From assembly GCA_019843655.1 (NCBI GenBank), contig JACDQD010000006.1, forward strand, positions 2,782,034-2,846,033: a stretch of DNA of 64,000 nt. The letters run 5' to 3'. The notes under the pieces are model-generated. The model saw nothing but the letters and a program-made list of their open reading frames with translations, did no database searches and was not told the origin of the DNA. This stretch comes from Lethocerus indicus (Eukaryota; Arthropoda; Insecta; Hemiptera; Belostomatidae). Below are positions 48,801 through 59,626 of the stretch, piece after piece; positions within the stretch are counted from its first letter, which is position 1; the number at the start of each line of letters is the position of its first letter. The translations under genes were made by a program, and so were the position numbers.

Positions 48801-49488
48801 CACAATTCTCAGGACGGGTAATAAAAATCAACATTTAATCTAGGCCGAAATGGAAACATGTGTGTGTTGTCGTTTCACTGTTTTTCCCGGCAAATTGATA
48901 CGAATCTTCCGCCCTTTTTTTCTAATCCAGGTAAATGTTGAATATTTACAGTCGACTGGGGGACATAACGTTGTAATGGGAATGGATAACGGTAAGAACG
49001 ATAATGGGTCGCACGACCGAATCAACGGTGTACGAAACCAACGTATTCAACATATGGTAGAAAATTGATAGTATTTAAGAATACATCTTGTCTTCTGCCT
49101 CCAACCACCGATCTTACCCCAATACTGGTTTCGGCTTCTCGCCATCTTCAGTAGGCGCTGGTCCTTCATTGAGGCTCCCACTGCCATTTTAACCACGTTA
49201 CAATTTTCCATCGTATACCGTATTTCATCAACTCCTTGCAGGTACGAGGCGACCGACATGAACATCTACAGGTCGGCGCTCTCGGCATCGGTCATCATGG
49301 GGTTGCCCAACGTTAGGGACTACATACACAAGCACAGGGACCGCCTAATGGAGGAGAAGAGGCAGAAACTGTTGGCGATGGGACAGCAGAGAAACCAGCA
49401 GCAAGAACAGCGTGTACAACAACAGGCAAACGTTGTTCTCGTCAATGATAACAATAACAATATATTGGATCACGATCAGGTCGATTGA
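36802..49488 (+). CDS. KLHL10: BTB-BACK-Kelch protein, KLHL10-like, ten exons
   Basis: A substrate adaptor for CUL3 ubiquitin ligases. In mammals KLHL10 is testis-specific and needed for sperm formation, and in Drosophila the homologue works with a testis CUL3 in sperm individualisation. Exons: 36802-36817, 37055-37241, 37318-37569, 39764-40043, 41258-41494, 44509-44678, 44836-45005, 46307-46465, 47228-47432, 49242-49488. All are GT-AG with matching phases, 1923 nt, 640 aa. BTB covers about residues 30-140 (CDAVIRLEDG, VHRAILSACSMYF), BACK about 150-250 (SAEEVCSLVGS, WIDHDPEARRRH). Six Kelch blades run from about 296 (ILFAIGGWSGGSPTN) to about 577, with GG doublets such as VVGGFDGMEYFN, ALGGYDGHH, ITGGFNGQE and TIGGFNGVTT. 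The C-tail is rich in Q and N. The tiny first exon (MPDNK plus one base) is the least certain part. Introns are loaded with transposons. Confidence 0.9.
37580..38180 (+). mobile_element. Jockey-type LINE inserted at the KLHL10 exon 3 donor
   Basis: A 5'-truncated copy of about 600 bp ending in GGTTAAAAAA. It encodes ARYIGLYIDTWNSHTRLKRI, KLTIDNKLTIHKSILKPTW and TYGIELWGSAKKSNIARILR, then a frameshift. It is flanked by a perfect 12-bp duplication AGGTACGTACAA (37568-37579 and 38181-38192). The left copy is the splice donor of KLHL10 exon 3. Sense with the gene. Confidence 0.9.
38193..39763. other. Rest of KLHL10-like intron 3
   Basis: No element recognised. Open frames at 38587-38943 (+) and 39309-39770 (-) have no motif support. 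Confidence 0.4.
40083..40116 (-). repeat. Penelope-like relic in KLHL10 intron 4
   Basis: Minus strand reads GCCGCTACTGAAGATGTGGC then GAGCAG. Head-to-head with the copy at 40185-40298, 70 bp away. Confidence 0.6.
40185..40298 (+). repeat. Penelope-like repeat copy in KLHL10 intron 4
   Basis: From CACCGCTACTGAAGGTGGCG to a border CACAAAACAGGTATTCTAAA. The last core base before stem II is G instead of A. Confidence 0.7.
40376..41204. mobile_element. Foldback element with about 200-bp terminal inverted repeats
   Basis: Arms 40376-40577 and 41003-41204 are inverted copies, for example GCATGGTGAATGTCGACATT in one and its complement in the other, with scattered mismatches. The tips read TTACGGTGAAACACCGAAAT and the complement of TTACCGCGAAAGACCGAAAT. 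The centre (40578-41002) holds no coding sequence, but its right end (about 40950-41002) is a further copy of the right tip. Looks like a non-autonomous DNA transposon. Superfamily not recognised; the target duplication is unclear. Confidence 0.82.
41563..42385 (-). mobile_element. Jockey-type LINE fragment, antisense in KLHL10 intron 5
   Basis: The longest coding stretch of this family in the window. Minus strand shows FADDTCILTSDKN, then after a frameshift STHVTFTLRRQPCPPVQFNN, APYLGLYIDKRLTWNPHTRL, TYGIELWGSAKKSNIARIQR and NRTIHNDLNIPTVDEVAKSR. The 3' UTR ends at 41563 with the complement of GTTGATTGTGCAAAAATAAA and an A tail. 5'-truncated inside the reverse transcriptase domain. Confidence 0.85.
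42515..42700. repeat. Internal direct repeat next to the long hairpin
   Basis: The unit GGGGACGTTTACGGGGAAGT occurs near 42533 and again near 42656, inside a GC-rich patch (42400-42700) that differs from the AT-rich intron around it. Confidence 0.6.
42705..42828. repeat. Perfect 46-bp inverted repeat with 32-bp loop
   Basis: Arms 42705-42750 and 42783-42828 are exact reverse complements (start CTGAATTCGGTCGAATTTTC). It lies in KLHL10 intron 5 and would form a long perfect RNA hairpin in the pre-mRNA. Confidence 0.95.
42850..44508. other. Rest of KLHL10-like intron 5
   Basis: AT-rich. Holds one copy of a short dispersed repeat (43129-43164). No other structure recognised. Confidence 0.4.
45997..46213 (+). 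mobile_element. Deleted DNA transposon with 25-bp inverted repeats, KLHL10 intron 7
   Basis: Ends CCCAAAATTAACGCAAGATT and the reverse complement ATCTTGCGTTAATTTTGGG are near-perfect inverted repeats, flanked by TATA-like sequence on both sides. The interior begins a transposase frame MERYTIEQPVFIVEQYLKNN then ESLAATVRF, the helix-turn-helix start typical of an insect DDE transposase family (DUF4817-type start), and is then cut off at the right repeat. Dead, about 217 bp. Confidence 0.78.
47433..49241. other. KLHL10-like intron 9, with two Penelope-like relics
   Basis: Relics lie at 48175-48215 and 49125-49158, both minus; the first has CAAA for GAAA in the core, the second keeps GGTTTCGGC and CCATCTTCAGTAG. 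A GC-rich patch at 48340-48660 is unclassified and ends in a short repeated TTGTACCCATA. An in-frame stop seven codons past the exon 9 donor would end the protein if the intron were kept. Confidence 0.55.
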
Positions 49489-49567
49489 TCGCTTGTCGGA
49501 GAAGCTTCTGACTATTTACACTTAAAAATACAGGCTATTTAATTGCGACATGGTAGATCCCCTGAGA

Positions 49568-49573
49568 AATAAA
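49568..49573 (+). promoter_or_regulatory. Polyadenylation signal of the KLHL10-like gene
   Basis: An AATAAA hexamer lies 80 bp after the stop codon of the last exon, which fits a short 3' UTR. Confidence 0.55.
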
Positions 49574-52500
49574 TACCGACTAAAAATTGACAACATTTAT
49601 CTTGTTTATATTGCACGATACGGATAATATTATTTCATAATGAATGCGGGGAGGATTTTTAATCTCTCTAAAATAATAAACGGGTTGTCTTAAAAGGTTT
49701 TTATAAGCACACTTCGTTACACTAAAATTGTAGAGAGACTTTGAGAGACCCGACTGGCAACGTCAGCTCTTATATAGGCCCTCTACTCCAAGTCCAAGAG
49801 TGGGACTACAACTTCAATCCTTCACACACGTGTCGGTCTTTACGGCGGAGACGCATTAAATGGGAAGAATAGGCGAGAATAAACTAGCCGTTTCACGTGG
49901 AAATATTTTAGGAAGGGCCTACATTAAGGGAGGACCCTTAATGCGCCCTTCTGCGGTACGGGGAACGGTTTAGACGTTCATTTATACGTTCCTCTACGCG
50001 CTCCTTGGATTGTTTGTCGGGCCCTTACATGTGTGCAGATCGGAAACTATTTGAATAATTTAAACAATACAATATAAACGTCCCCCTTTTCGAAGCCCTT
50101 TACACTTATAACCTTATAGCTTGTCTCACTTATACATATTTATTGTGGAGAGAATTGGGATGAGGAGTGAGGCGGGAATGATATTTTAGGAACCGGGTTT
50201 TTATTGTCCATATATTGAGGTCGCGGTGAATGTTTCGATTGGAAACATTCCGGGGAGAACTGAGGATGATCCGAAGGAATTTTGATTGGATATATGGAAT
50301 GTGCGAACGTTTTTGTTGTCAATTATTGTCAATTTGTTGGCTAAAGTGAACTTTGACGGACTTATAGTCCCAATGTATCCCAGCTGTAACTGCTCAACCT
50401 ATGAGACGTTTTGTATGATATCTGTCTTTAATTTCGACGCATTTAATGTTAATAAATCTTATTGTGGGGCACCCGCAGGAATAGATATTTAAGAAATACG
50501 GCACCGGAATGATGATTTGGCGAGCCTACCAAATATTAGGGCTTGCTCGAAGTGACGAGAAGACAGGATCAGTATTCATTTATGATGGATCCGTGTCTGT
50601 GGTAACGAGGTATGGCGCGTGAGGGCTAACGAAGCGACATCATCCAGCCGGCAGTATAGCCGCAGTGGGAAGGCGTAGGGGGCTTCCAAATTCGGCCCTT
50701 ATATCCCGGGCCCTATCCTTTGTTTTCACAGTCATCGGCCTTCTCCACTCTTTCCGCTGGACTGATCCACCCACGGTATATCCTCCTATATATTTTTCAC
50801 TCGGTGACTCGCCCACTGGGACGAGAACGGCGTTTCGCCGATCAACCGAAGCGTTGGAAATATATTTTTCTATATGGAACCGGACGGGTATAAACGGCGT
50901 GTCCGATCGTTGTTACAAATTTTACACGCATTATTCATTTACGATATACATTATTTACTCGTTGATTTTTGGCGTTTTGGAAAAATCGCAGGAGAAAAAA
51001 CATAACAGGCAGCCCACGAGTTTTTCTCGTAGGCACATCTCGTCTACGTCCAGAGCCAAAATTTATCAAGAATAAAAAAAAATTCCATAATATTACTTAA
51101 CTTTTACTGCCTTTAATTATTATTCCGACACCTTTCGATTTTCACGTTTTTTCAAATATTTGTGATTTTTTTTACTACAAAAATTTCTGACGATGTCGAA
51201 TTTCCATTTTCCCGTATCCAATTTTCCATTGTCGGTAAATTTATTACAGCATTTCCTCCTTGTCCCACAATCGGTTCTATATGCATGTGTAAAAAAAAAA
51301 CAGGTTATAATTCTGAAAACATATACCGCCCACTAGTTTGTGGGATCCTAGGGGACTAGACGACGTCTATAGCTATACAACAATATAAGTTTAAGTATAA
51401 GAACAGTAAAATGTGGAAACGACTGAACGTGTCTTGTTTTACCCGAGTTGAGAAAAGAAAGAAAAGAAAAGAAAAATGGGAATAAATAATTCCCGGATAA
51501 TTTTTCCCGGCTTTCTGAAGACAAACAAACGCCAAAGCCTGAACAATGGGGAGGCTCAATTCTACGATAAGCGTTTCATTCATGTCCTGGATATTTCAGG
51601 GAGGTCTTGAAATGTCTGATGTCCTCAAAAGTTTTTCTTTTTTGTCGTCCGTCCCTCTTCCCGGGCCCTACACAACGGCATTTATTTATCAGCGCTCAGA
51701 AAGCGCCCTCCGCAGTGAGGCTTTTTTGTAACCGGCCGACCGTCCATTATTTCCGGATAACTAAGGATTTCCCCGCCTTCAGCCGAAAACGTCGTCCTTG
51801 TAAAGGAGGAAAAGTGTCCGTAACCGTGGCTGCTAACAGGAAGAATAATTGCCAGGCGATATGAAAAAAAAACACCTTTTACACCCAAACAAGAGAATGA
51901 AATTTAAAAAATCAAGCTTTATTAAGTAACTTTAAAGGATTAAGGACTTTAAGGATTATAAAAATTCTTGCGATATTCCGACAGTCCTGCTAGATAATTT
52001 ATTACATACAGTAATACAGTACTACATTTGAATGTCCAAATGAAATTTATTGTAGATTTATCTTTGGCTAGAAAATATGAACCGGATCCTCAATAAATGT
52101 TCTATTTCGTGATTATTTTTAACTTCGGTTTCGTGTAAATAGCCAGGTTGTTTTGATTCCTCGTTGAATGCAGTATTGAATTGTAACATCCTGAATTTAC
52201 AAGGGGCGGCGATTGCCCCTTCGATTTGTTCACTGGAGGAAAATTGGAGCGTACATTCATACGGAAAAAGAAAATAGAAATTACAGTGGTTTTACGCCCG
52301 TGTGGCGTGCACCCAATTTGTACAATTCTGTAGGGGGGGGGGCCCGGTGGCGTGATCGTTACCGTACTCAGGGCTCATCGTTACTTGGCATGTAAAAGCG
52401 GCATTCGTCATTTCGTCCGGACGTATAGCGTATAAGTGGTGGGGTGCGAGGTGTACCACGGTCATCATTATCTGTCGATGGTTCATTCTTCGAGTTTTTG

Positions 52501-54185
52501 TTATGCGGCGGCGGCTATCGACGCCATTTCACCGAATCGCGAAGCCGAACGAAATGGCATTCGGAATTTGACAACAGTGAGCGAAGTCGCCCGAAATAAG
52601 CTTGAAATAAAATTTTCCTTCAATAACTATTTTCAGCTGATTTTATTGAAATGTTAACTGTTGTGACCTGGACATCCCCTCGTGAAGAAACGGTCAAATA
52701 TTTTTTGCAAATATTGTAAATCGTCCTCTACGGATACTCGCTCGGTCTGATGAACTTTAAGTTGAAGTCTCCTTTGGCGGTCGGGGGGGGGGGGGTTGTA
52801 CTTTAGATACTTCCAATCGTCCACTTTGCATAATGCCCCCCGGCAAGTCCTAATACCCGGGCGACTCTTTAAAATGTTCCTACGGCACGGATGAACGCCA
52901 TTAATTATAGTTTAAGTAGGGGCGTGGGCCGCGGGTGGCGATCCCCGCCGAGGGCTAATGACTCAACTTAAAGTTGGTTCTATAACCCTGGTGGCCGCCA
53001 CTCTCCCATTTAAACTCTCCCTACGAATAGGGGCCCATAATTTTTCGCCGCATAATTTTCTGCGACGCCGCTCCTATTACAACTTGTGAGTAATTCACTG
53101 CATTACCACACTGCCCTCTTGCTGGCTTTTATATCTCTATATAAATTCTAGCGAGTCGGTCTACCCCACCTGGTGTAATGTATTCCTAGCGGTTAATATT
53201 AATATACTCGAGAATTCTACGTCCGAAAACGCTTCCGTTTTCACCTTTTTTAAGGTATAGGAAAACGAACATTCTTGTGAAAAACTGAAAAATCCTCTAC
53301 TGTTATCCTCTAATTTGATTTTTTGATACATAGACAGATTTTTTGCTCCCTCTTTTCTACTATTTTATTGAATAGAGTTAAAACCGGGAGCATTACAACA
53401 TTTCGGCCGGGCGTATTCCCGACCCGAGGGACGCATTCGCGGAGTTCGGGGCATTCGTTTCCGAAAAAACACTGTATTGTAACTATAACAGCGATTCGCA
53501 AACTTTTTCGACTATGTAAAATGAAAATAGGATATATCGATAAATTGAACGTATATTTCAGTCCGTTTTCTAAAAATACACGCGACACGTCATTGGACAC
53601 ATTTCCAATCGCTGTTGCAGAGTCGTTTCATCGCAACATGAAACATCGAAATTCAGTTTTTTCGCGCAAATATGTCTCGCTAATCCCTTTATTTCGATAG
53701 TGTGGTTGTATCAGAAGAAATTTAAATTAGAACTTCCTTTTCTTGAAGATTCAGATAAAAGTTCGCATCTTTTATTATTGCGTGGGAAATCCATATATTT
53801 AATTTTCTTCCAATTTAAGATGTTCTCCATAAAAAATTTTATATCTTATCACTCCGTCAACGCGTCCTGGTTATCGTTTTAAATTCTCTTTAAAGCACAG
53901 TCTCCAGAATAATGTTCCGGGTGCATAGCGTGGAACTGCCAGCAGGAGTCCACAATGAAACAGATATAATGCGAGCCCGGGCGAGATTAAAACTTAGCCC
54001 AATTTATTTTCAAGACAATGAGACACCAAGTCCCCACCGCGATAAGTCCCCGACAACTGGGATCCACTGAATTCAGATAGCGCAGGAATCGGACGGCGAA
54101 CAACGGACTGCATTGTTCTCTCCAACGCGCCAACACTCTAGTGAGAAGATGCATAATTATTATACCTTAGTTTACTGGATTTACC
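49574..54185. other. Gene-poor stretch downstream of the KLHL10-like gene
   Basis: Contains a minus-strand LINE scrap at about 50145-50290 (pieces of the NRTIHNDLNI region), a G run at 52783-52794, and long chance frames (50665-51075 and 53323-53700). No exon is supported. Confidence 0.4.
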
Positions 54186-54187
54186 GT

Positions 54188-54232
54188 CTCCTCCTTTCGC
54201 CAGACCGGTTTCCACCGATCTTCAGTTGGTCT
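54188..54232 (-). repeat. Diverged Penelope-like hammerhead relic
   Basis: Minus strand reads CAACTGAAGATCGGTGGAAA then CCGGTCTGGCGAAAG; stem II is shortened but both core boxes are present. Confidence 0.5.
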
Positions 54233-55252
54233 TTTTTGTCAGTAGGGTGATCCGGGAGAACGGTTCTGGGGGCCGCTTTAGAAGCAGAACAAGAGCTCGT
54301 GACACGAGTGGGCGTCCGACACTAGACCGAGACGTTATTGCAGGAGCTCTCAGACAATTCCCGCTAAGATGTTTTTCCCAGCTATCCTCTAGCGAGGCAA
54401 CACTGGATTAGAGGGTTTTCCCTCCACGTGGCATGACAGGTAAAGGGTGCTTTCTTCGGAAAATGGGAAAAGTTTCCCTAACGAAGAATCGTCGGGTGAA
54501 ACCAACGGCTAGATTGAGCCCACGTTGAAGAAGAGCAAATTTTCTTTCTATAAATTTTTTATATTTTAACTCAATTACTAAATTTATAACTGTTTAACAA
54601 CATAATGGCGAATAACCGTACAAATATTAACCTGTAAAGCCGCATTAATATTTTCAAAACGGCGCTTAATGCTAAATGTATAACGGGACGGTTATGCGGG
54701 TCTAGTATTAGAAACGCCGTAATTTTTTTTAAAGCCGAGGGGCCTGTTATTCTTTATAGAATAAATTGGCACAGATTTTAATGTTAAAGAACAAGTGGCC
54801 AGGCAGTATTGAGAGCAAAATTTTCAAAACATCGTTGGCTGCTGAATCGTACACCGGCCCAAGAAAATGCCGCAACAACAACCTTAAAAACAGACGTTTT
54901 TCAGTCATTGAATTTCTTACAATCCACGAAATTAACGCTATTGAATCATCATCCGTCGTCCACCAATTCGGTATACCGTCATTTGCGATGGCCTATTGAC
55001 TGTCGGAACTAGTAATTCCGACAGAATCGAAATGTAAACAGTCGGGAGCCGGCGTTGATTTGTAAATCAATTCCACGGTTGAATATGAATCAGCCGGTTG
55101 ATTTAAATCCGTAAATACGGCAGATGTCGCCAGTGCGTGCCCCATTATCCGCGGGACCGGAAGTCAATAGTGAAATTCGTTCCGGATTAAGAGTGATAAT
55201 TTGGTAGAAATTATTAATTCAGGGAAAGATCGAATTTGAAGTTCTATCGGTG

Positions 55253-55277
55253 AAACCCGCAATGACTTAGTTGCCAA
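55253..55277. mobile_element. Solo end of the mariner-type MITE
   Basis: GAAACCCGCAATGACTTAGT plus TGCC matches exactly the right end of the MITE at 17922-18120. The other end is not found nearby. Confidence 0.6.
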
Positions 55278-55664
55278 ACAAGTGGAGTCTCGTCGCTTTG
55301 TGTTTTACAGCGGCATCAATATAACTGAACTTAAGGCGGGAACGGCATTTGGTCGGGAAAGTAAAAACCTAAATTAATTTCATAAACTAACAGTTTGTTC
55401 ATTGGAATTCAGCCATAATTTATAACGAGCGCGAAAGGTTTTTTACTGAAATTTGACCCGGTCAAATTATTTCCGCCGAAACGTGAAAAATGGAGCGTGA
55501 AATCGACTGCAGTAAAATAAACGGGTAATAAAAATGTTATATTTCACCCTCTGACCCCCCCAATGGGCCGCCGGTTCGGGTTTATCGCCTACGCCGCAAG
55601 CTTTCCTTTAATAACACTGCCCGGACTTATAACGCGTAATGTAGTTTTCACGTTGTTTTTTTTT

Positions 55665-55715
55665 TCTGTGGTCTTGCTAACAAAAGACCAAACCGGCGAG
55701 AGGGGACAGAAGATT
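55665..55715 (+). repeat. Penelope-like repeat fragment
   Basis: TGCTAACAAAAGACCAAACC then GGCGAGAGGGGACAG matches the block after the hammerhead cleavage site. A possible inverted border (ACCTGTTTGGTGGTCC) lies at 55832. Confidence 0.6.
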
Positions 55716-56281
55716 GAGAAAACCAAATCAACTCAAATACCTCATCAGTTTTTGTATATTGGTTGTATATTATTAAAATACATTTGATTCAGTGGATACA
55801 AATAACAATTGTTATAAAATAAAAAATTTTGTACCTGTTTGGTGGTCCATTAAAATTCAGTGAACAATGAAACTTTTCTTGTAAACTTCCTGTTAAATAG
55901 TTTACAAGGGGTTTTGTATTAATATTGCTTTTCGCAGAAAATAATGAGAGGATTTATATTTTCACGCAGTGTTGTAAATACCGGGAGTGAATGTTAATTG
56001 GGGAGTTGATTTAGTGAAATAGTTGATAGCGTGATTGTTCTTAAAGCCGGGGGTTATTACGTCTGCGGCGGATATTCCGATTTTTTGGTGGGGCCAGCAA
56101 CAGGTTAGTGAACACCCGGGGGAAAGTGTTTTTTTTTCTTTTTCCCCAAGCAATCTCCCGACAAGTGGTTGAAAGTTTTTCCAACGCGAGGGTTCTCCCC
56201 AGCCGTCCGAGCGTAGAGGGCGGGATAAATTAGTCGACAAGAAAGAACAAACCGAGAAATTCCGGTATTCCGATCGAAAGC

Positions 56282-56368
56282 ACTTCAAGCCATCCTCAAT
56301 GCTTCCTGCGGGTATGTTTCAAATCACACCGAGACCTCGACATACCTTCAGTCGACCAAGTCATGCAT
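56282..56368 (+). mobile_element. Small Jockey-type LINE scrap
   Basis: CATCCTCAATGCTTCCTGCG and CATACCTTCAGTCGACCAAG match the region coding ILNAPWYVSN and NIPTVDEV in longer copies. Confidence 0.6.
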
Positions 56369-56369
56369 T

Positions 56370-57950
56370 TTATCCCCGTCTTTCTGCCCAACAAAGAAAA
56401 CTCACGCATTCGGCGATCCAATAACAAGCGGGTCGGTACAATTTTGAGATGTTTTTCCTCCCGCGAGTTTTCCTCCTTTTTGCGAGTCTCGAGGTTTTTG
56501 ATTTTCGTTTTTTCGGGGCCACGAGGTGAATTGGGGGAGGTCCCGGCGATTAGCGTTAACGGGGTAATTTCCTGCGACCCCGCCCGCCGCCCGCGAGGAG
56601 GTGTCCTCCCTCGATCAATTATTCAAGTTTATTCACCCCCCCCCCTACCAACCGCCAGAGCATTTATTAAGAAATTTACTTGTGTTGACTTTGCTCTGAG
56701 GGTTCGGGACGCCGTGATTTTCGTGATTCCGAATTGCCACAAATTGGCGTCTATACACGAAACTAAGAAATGTCTAAAACTAACATAATATGTCTTATTT
56801 TTAACATGAAAAACTACATAAAATAAAAAATGGACAATGAGATTACAAAAACCAACTATTCGGGGAGCAAGTAATATTTTGATCATCGAAGGATGTAGTC
56901 CCAGGCTAAACAGTCAGCGAACTACTTTTAATGCCCCACTACTTCATACGTATTTAATTATATTAAAAGGCGTTACTACTTTAGTGGGAAAAGAGTGAAT
57001 AAACAAAAAATTCAAATACCCTTAGTAATACCTACAGAACCATGATTACATAGCTGTCTTTCAGGGTCCATTTGGTAGTAGTTTTACTTTAGTAATACGG
57101 CCGGGGCATATAATTGCTATAATCAGAGGGTTGACTTAGTCCAATGGCAGTTGTTCGGGAACAAACTACCGAACTAAATTTTAACGAGTATAATAGAGTT
57201 TATGAACTCTTCTAATTATCCGGCCTCGTAAAATCCGGCAGTTACTCCGGTATATAACAGTATCTGTTCATTCAAATGTTATCTCGCACGGATTATCGTT
57301 TGTATTTGGGAAATTTTTTTTGGCGGATGGACCGCCGAAAAATAAGCCCAATTTATTTCTTGAACGAGGCCAAAGAAGAAGTTCGGTATTCGAAATGAGA
57401 GCTTTATACCCGATCCGAAGTTGGATGGACTGGAAAATGTTGACGAAATTGATAGGGCGAGCGGAATATTTTCGATTTAAGTTAGAAGAAACAGCTTATT
57501 GCTTGTGAAACGAGTTTGTTTTTTATTCTGCTTAAACTTTTCCGACTTTCGTTTGACGATCGGGCCGACCTTAAAGCAGTGTCCCAGGCATTCAGTTGGC
57601 CCTGAACTATAGTTCAGATAGAACCGAAGAAAGAATCGGAAATATCAGTTTGGAAGGTTTGGCATACCACGGTTCTTCCGATGATCCTTTCTCCACCTCG
57701 TTAATTTCTTCCCTTGTTTTGGTTTGGAACATTTATGTATAGGTATAGAATCATTTTATTCGGTATTACTAACGGTCTGGAGTAGCCTAAACCGGTCTAC
57801 TGTAGGATAGAATCCGAAACCCTTTGTAGATGGTTATTCTAAATTATTTATAATTTATCACTACCTTCCAGTGGGATTTCGCAATACCGTGGGAATATCC
57901 TCGGATAGAAGGCTTCTCACGGGATCCCACCTGAAGTTAGTAACTGATCC
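56370..57950. other. Unclassified intergenic stretch
   Basis: A 141-codon frame at 56363-56788 begins inside the LINE scrap and has no domain motif; not supported. Nothing else recognised. Confidence 0.35.
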
Positions 57951-57952
57951 TG

Positions 57953-58155
57953 TACTGTACAGTACAAGAGACAGTGACAGTGAGGAAGCCCGAAAAACAT
58001 CCAAAGTGCCAAAAGTGACTAACACCGCTACTGAAGATGGCGAGCGGCCGAAACCGGTCTAGCGAAAGACCGAACCAGCGAGAGGAGACAGAAACACAAC
58101 AAATCTACACTATTCCACCCCCTCGCAGACCACAAAACAGGTATGTTAAACTGAT
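57953..58155 (+). repeat. Longest Penelope-like repeat copy, with both ends
   Basis: The best reference copy of the family: AGTGACAGTGAGGAAGCCCG, CATCCAAAGTGCCAAAAGTG, the hammerhead at 58027-58063, AGCGAGAGGAGACAGAAACA, CCCTCGCAGACCACAAAACA and the border GTATGTTAAACT. About 200 bp. No reverse transcriptase sequence beside it, so it is a solo repeat. Confidence 0.82.
58027..58063 (+). ncRNA. Minimal hammerhead ribozyme motif, intact
   Basis: Stem I GCTA (58027-58030) pairs with TAGC (58060-58063). Core CTGAAGA is at 58031-58037, stem II GGC (58039-58041) pairs with GCC (58047-58049), core GAAA is at 58050-58053, and stem III is the palindrome ACCGGT (58053-58058). Predicted cleavage follows C58059. 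One extra T before stem II and the loopless stem III are unusual; a dimer would be needed for a full stem III. Confidence 0.65.
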
Positions 58156-58185
58156 ATTTCAAGTTTTGGTCGCGGAAAATTTCAC

Positions 58186-59412
58186 TTATTTATAATTTCT
58201 ATTTTCACTGGGGGCACAGTACTCTCTGGCCCGGTAAACACGGTAAAGTTCCTCAACGAGAATTTTCTTAAAACGGGCGAACAATGCGTTAGCGGATGCC
58301 GCCGATAACGTTGGCGGGTTCCGTTCAATATCTCCAATACGAGATCGGAAAACGCATTGTCCTGAAAAACAATTCGGGATATGGAATTGGGGCCGAAGTG
58401 ACGTCATATCCGATGGTGGTGGGGACGGAGGGGGGGCCGTCGTCATGGGACAACATGCCTGCCGACAATTATCAATGTTTTGCCAGATATGTTTTGCCAG
58501 CTCTGCGCCGCTATCTCCGCCGTTCACGGCCTAAATAAATTTTCTGCCATTCCGGAAAATATAATCCCGCCTGCGATATACAACTGCCGAATGAAAAACG
58601 AAACCGAAATAAATGAAAATCCTGTGGGGGAGGGTGGCGACCCTGAGTCTTGTTTTCGGTTTTATTATTTTAAAATTTTCCTGTACTGGAAAATAAATTT
58701 CCTGCGCTTTCGTTCGAGCAATGGCAGGTAGGCTATTGGTGACAACTTTCGGTTTAAGATTAACACAAGCCATGTTCGTCTTTACCTTCTTGCCCTCTTA
58801 TTGCTGTTGTCGAGGGGCTCCCCGAAGCGATAGCTTACAGTTACGGGATTAAACCGGCTGTCGCTAAAATGAGGAAGAATTACATCTCCGTCAAGGTTTT
58901 ATTTTGGAGTAGGAAGAAAACTAATAAAAGAGCGGACATGACGTATAAAGGAGATATCCGTAATGTCATCGACCCATAAACTTGGAATATTCCCCCTTCA
59001 TTTTTGTCCGGAAACCGCGAATAAAAATACCCGTTCGGTCGTGAAAGTGATGTCATATAGACACCGAATTAATAACAAGCCTCGGCCAGCGTGTAGGTCG
59101 CAGCTTATTACTGAATTTAACCCCCTTAATTAAAAAACGCGAAATTCGACGTTTACACCCCTGGAAATTACAGCCCCCCAAATTGAATCCCTCAAATTTC
59201 AAACCGCCGTATAACTTTTAATCGCGGGCCGGATTGCCCCTGCGAAGTTTCGGCAATTTTAATTTTCCATTCATCCCCTTTCTGTTTGACACGCTTTTGA
59301 ACGTCAGCCTCAGGACCGCACGCACACCTGTAGACGATTACTTTCGCGCTCATACAAGTATTTTAATTTCAATGTACGATCGTAATGCTGTCCCATAATT
59401 AACAATATAATA
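58186..59412. other. Unclassified intergenic stretch
   Basis: Overlapping open frames on both strands at 58186-58773 with no domain motif. Nothing supported. Confidence 0.35.
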
Positions 59413-59626
59413 TTAGGTGTACCCAAAAGTAATCAACAATTTGATAAGATGTATTTTGGTTTCGAGGAGTTCCTCAAGAGGGGAATCGAAAATTTGCCGG
59501 AAAAGTGGTAGAGAGTTGTCGATAATATTGGTGAATATATAGCAGATTAATAATTAAAGTTTCTTTTTCAGCAAAATAAAATGAATTCCAAAGTCAAAAT
59601 GTTGATTAATTTTGGGCACCCCTAAT
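59413..59626 (+). mobile_element. Mariner-derived MITE, copy 2
   Basis: Starts TTAGGTGTACCCAAAAGTAA and ends TTGATTAATTTTGGGCACCC then CTAA, diverged inverted repeats. Inside, FEEFLKRGIENLPEKW and a GEYIAD motif are the C-terminal end of a mariner transposase. About 214 bp, dead. Confidence 0.8.

Noticed and set aside
50665..51075. 136-codon frame downstream of the KLHL10-like gene
   Set aside because: No domain motif, mixed composition, no splice partners. Length alone is possible by chance.
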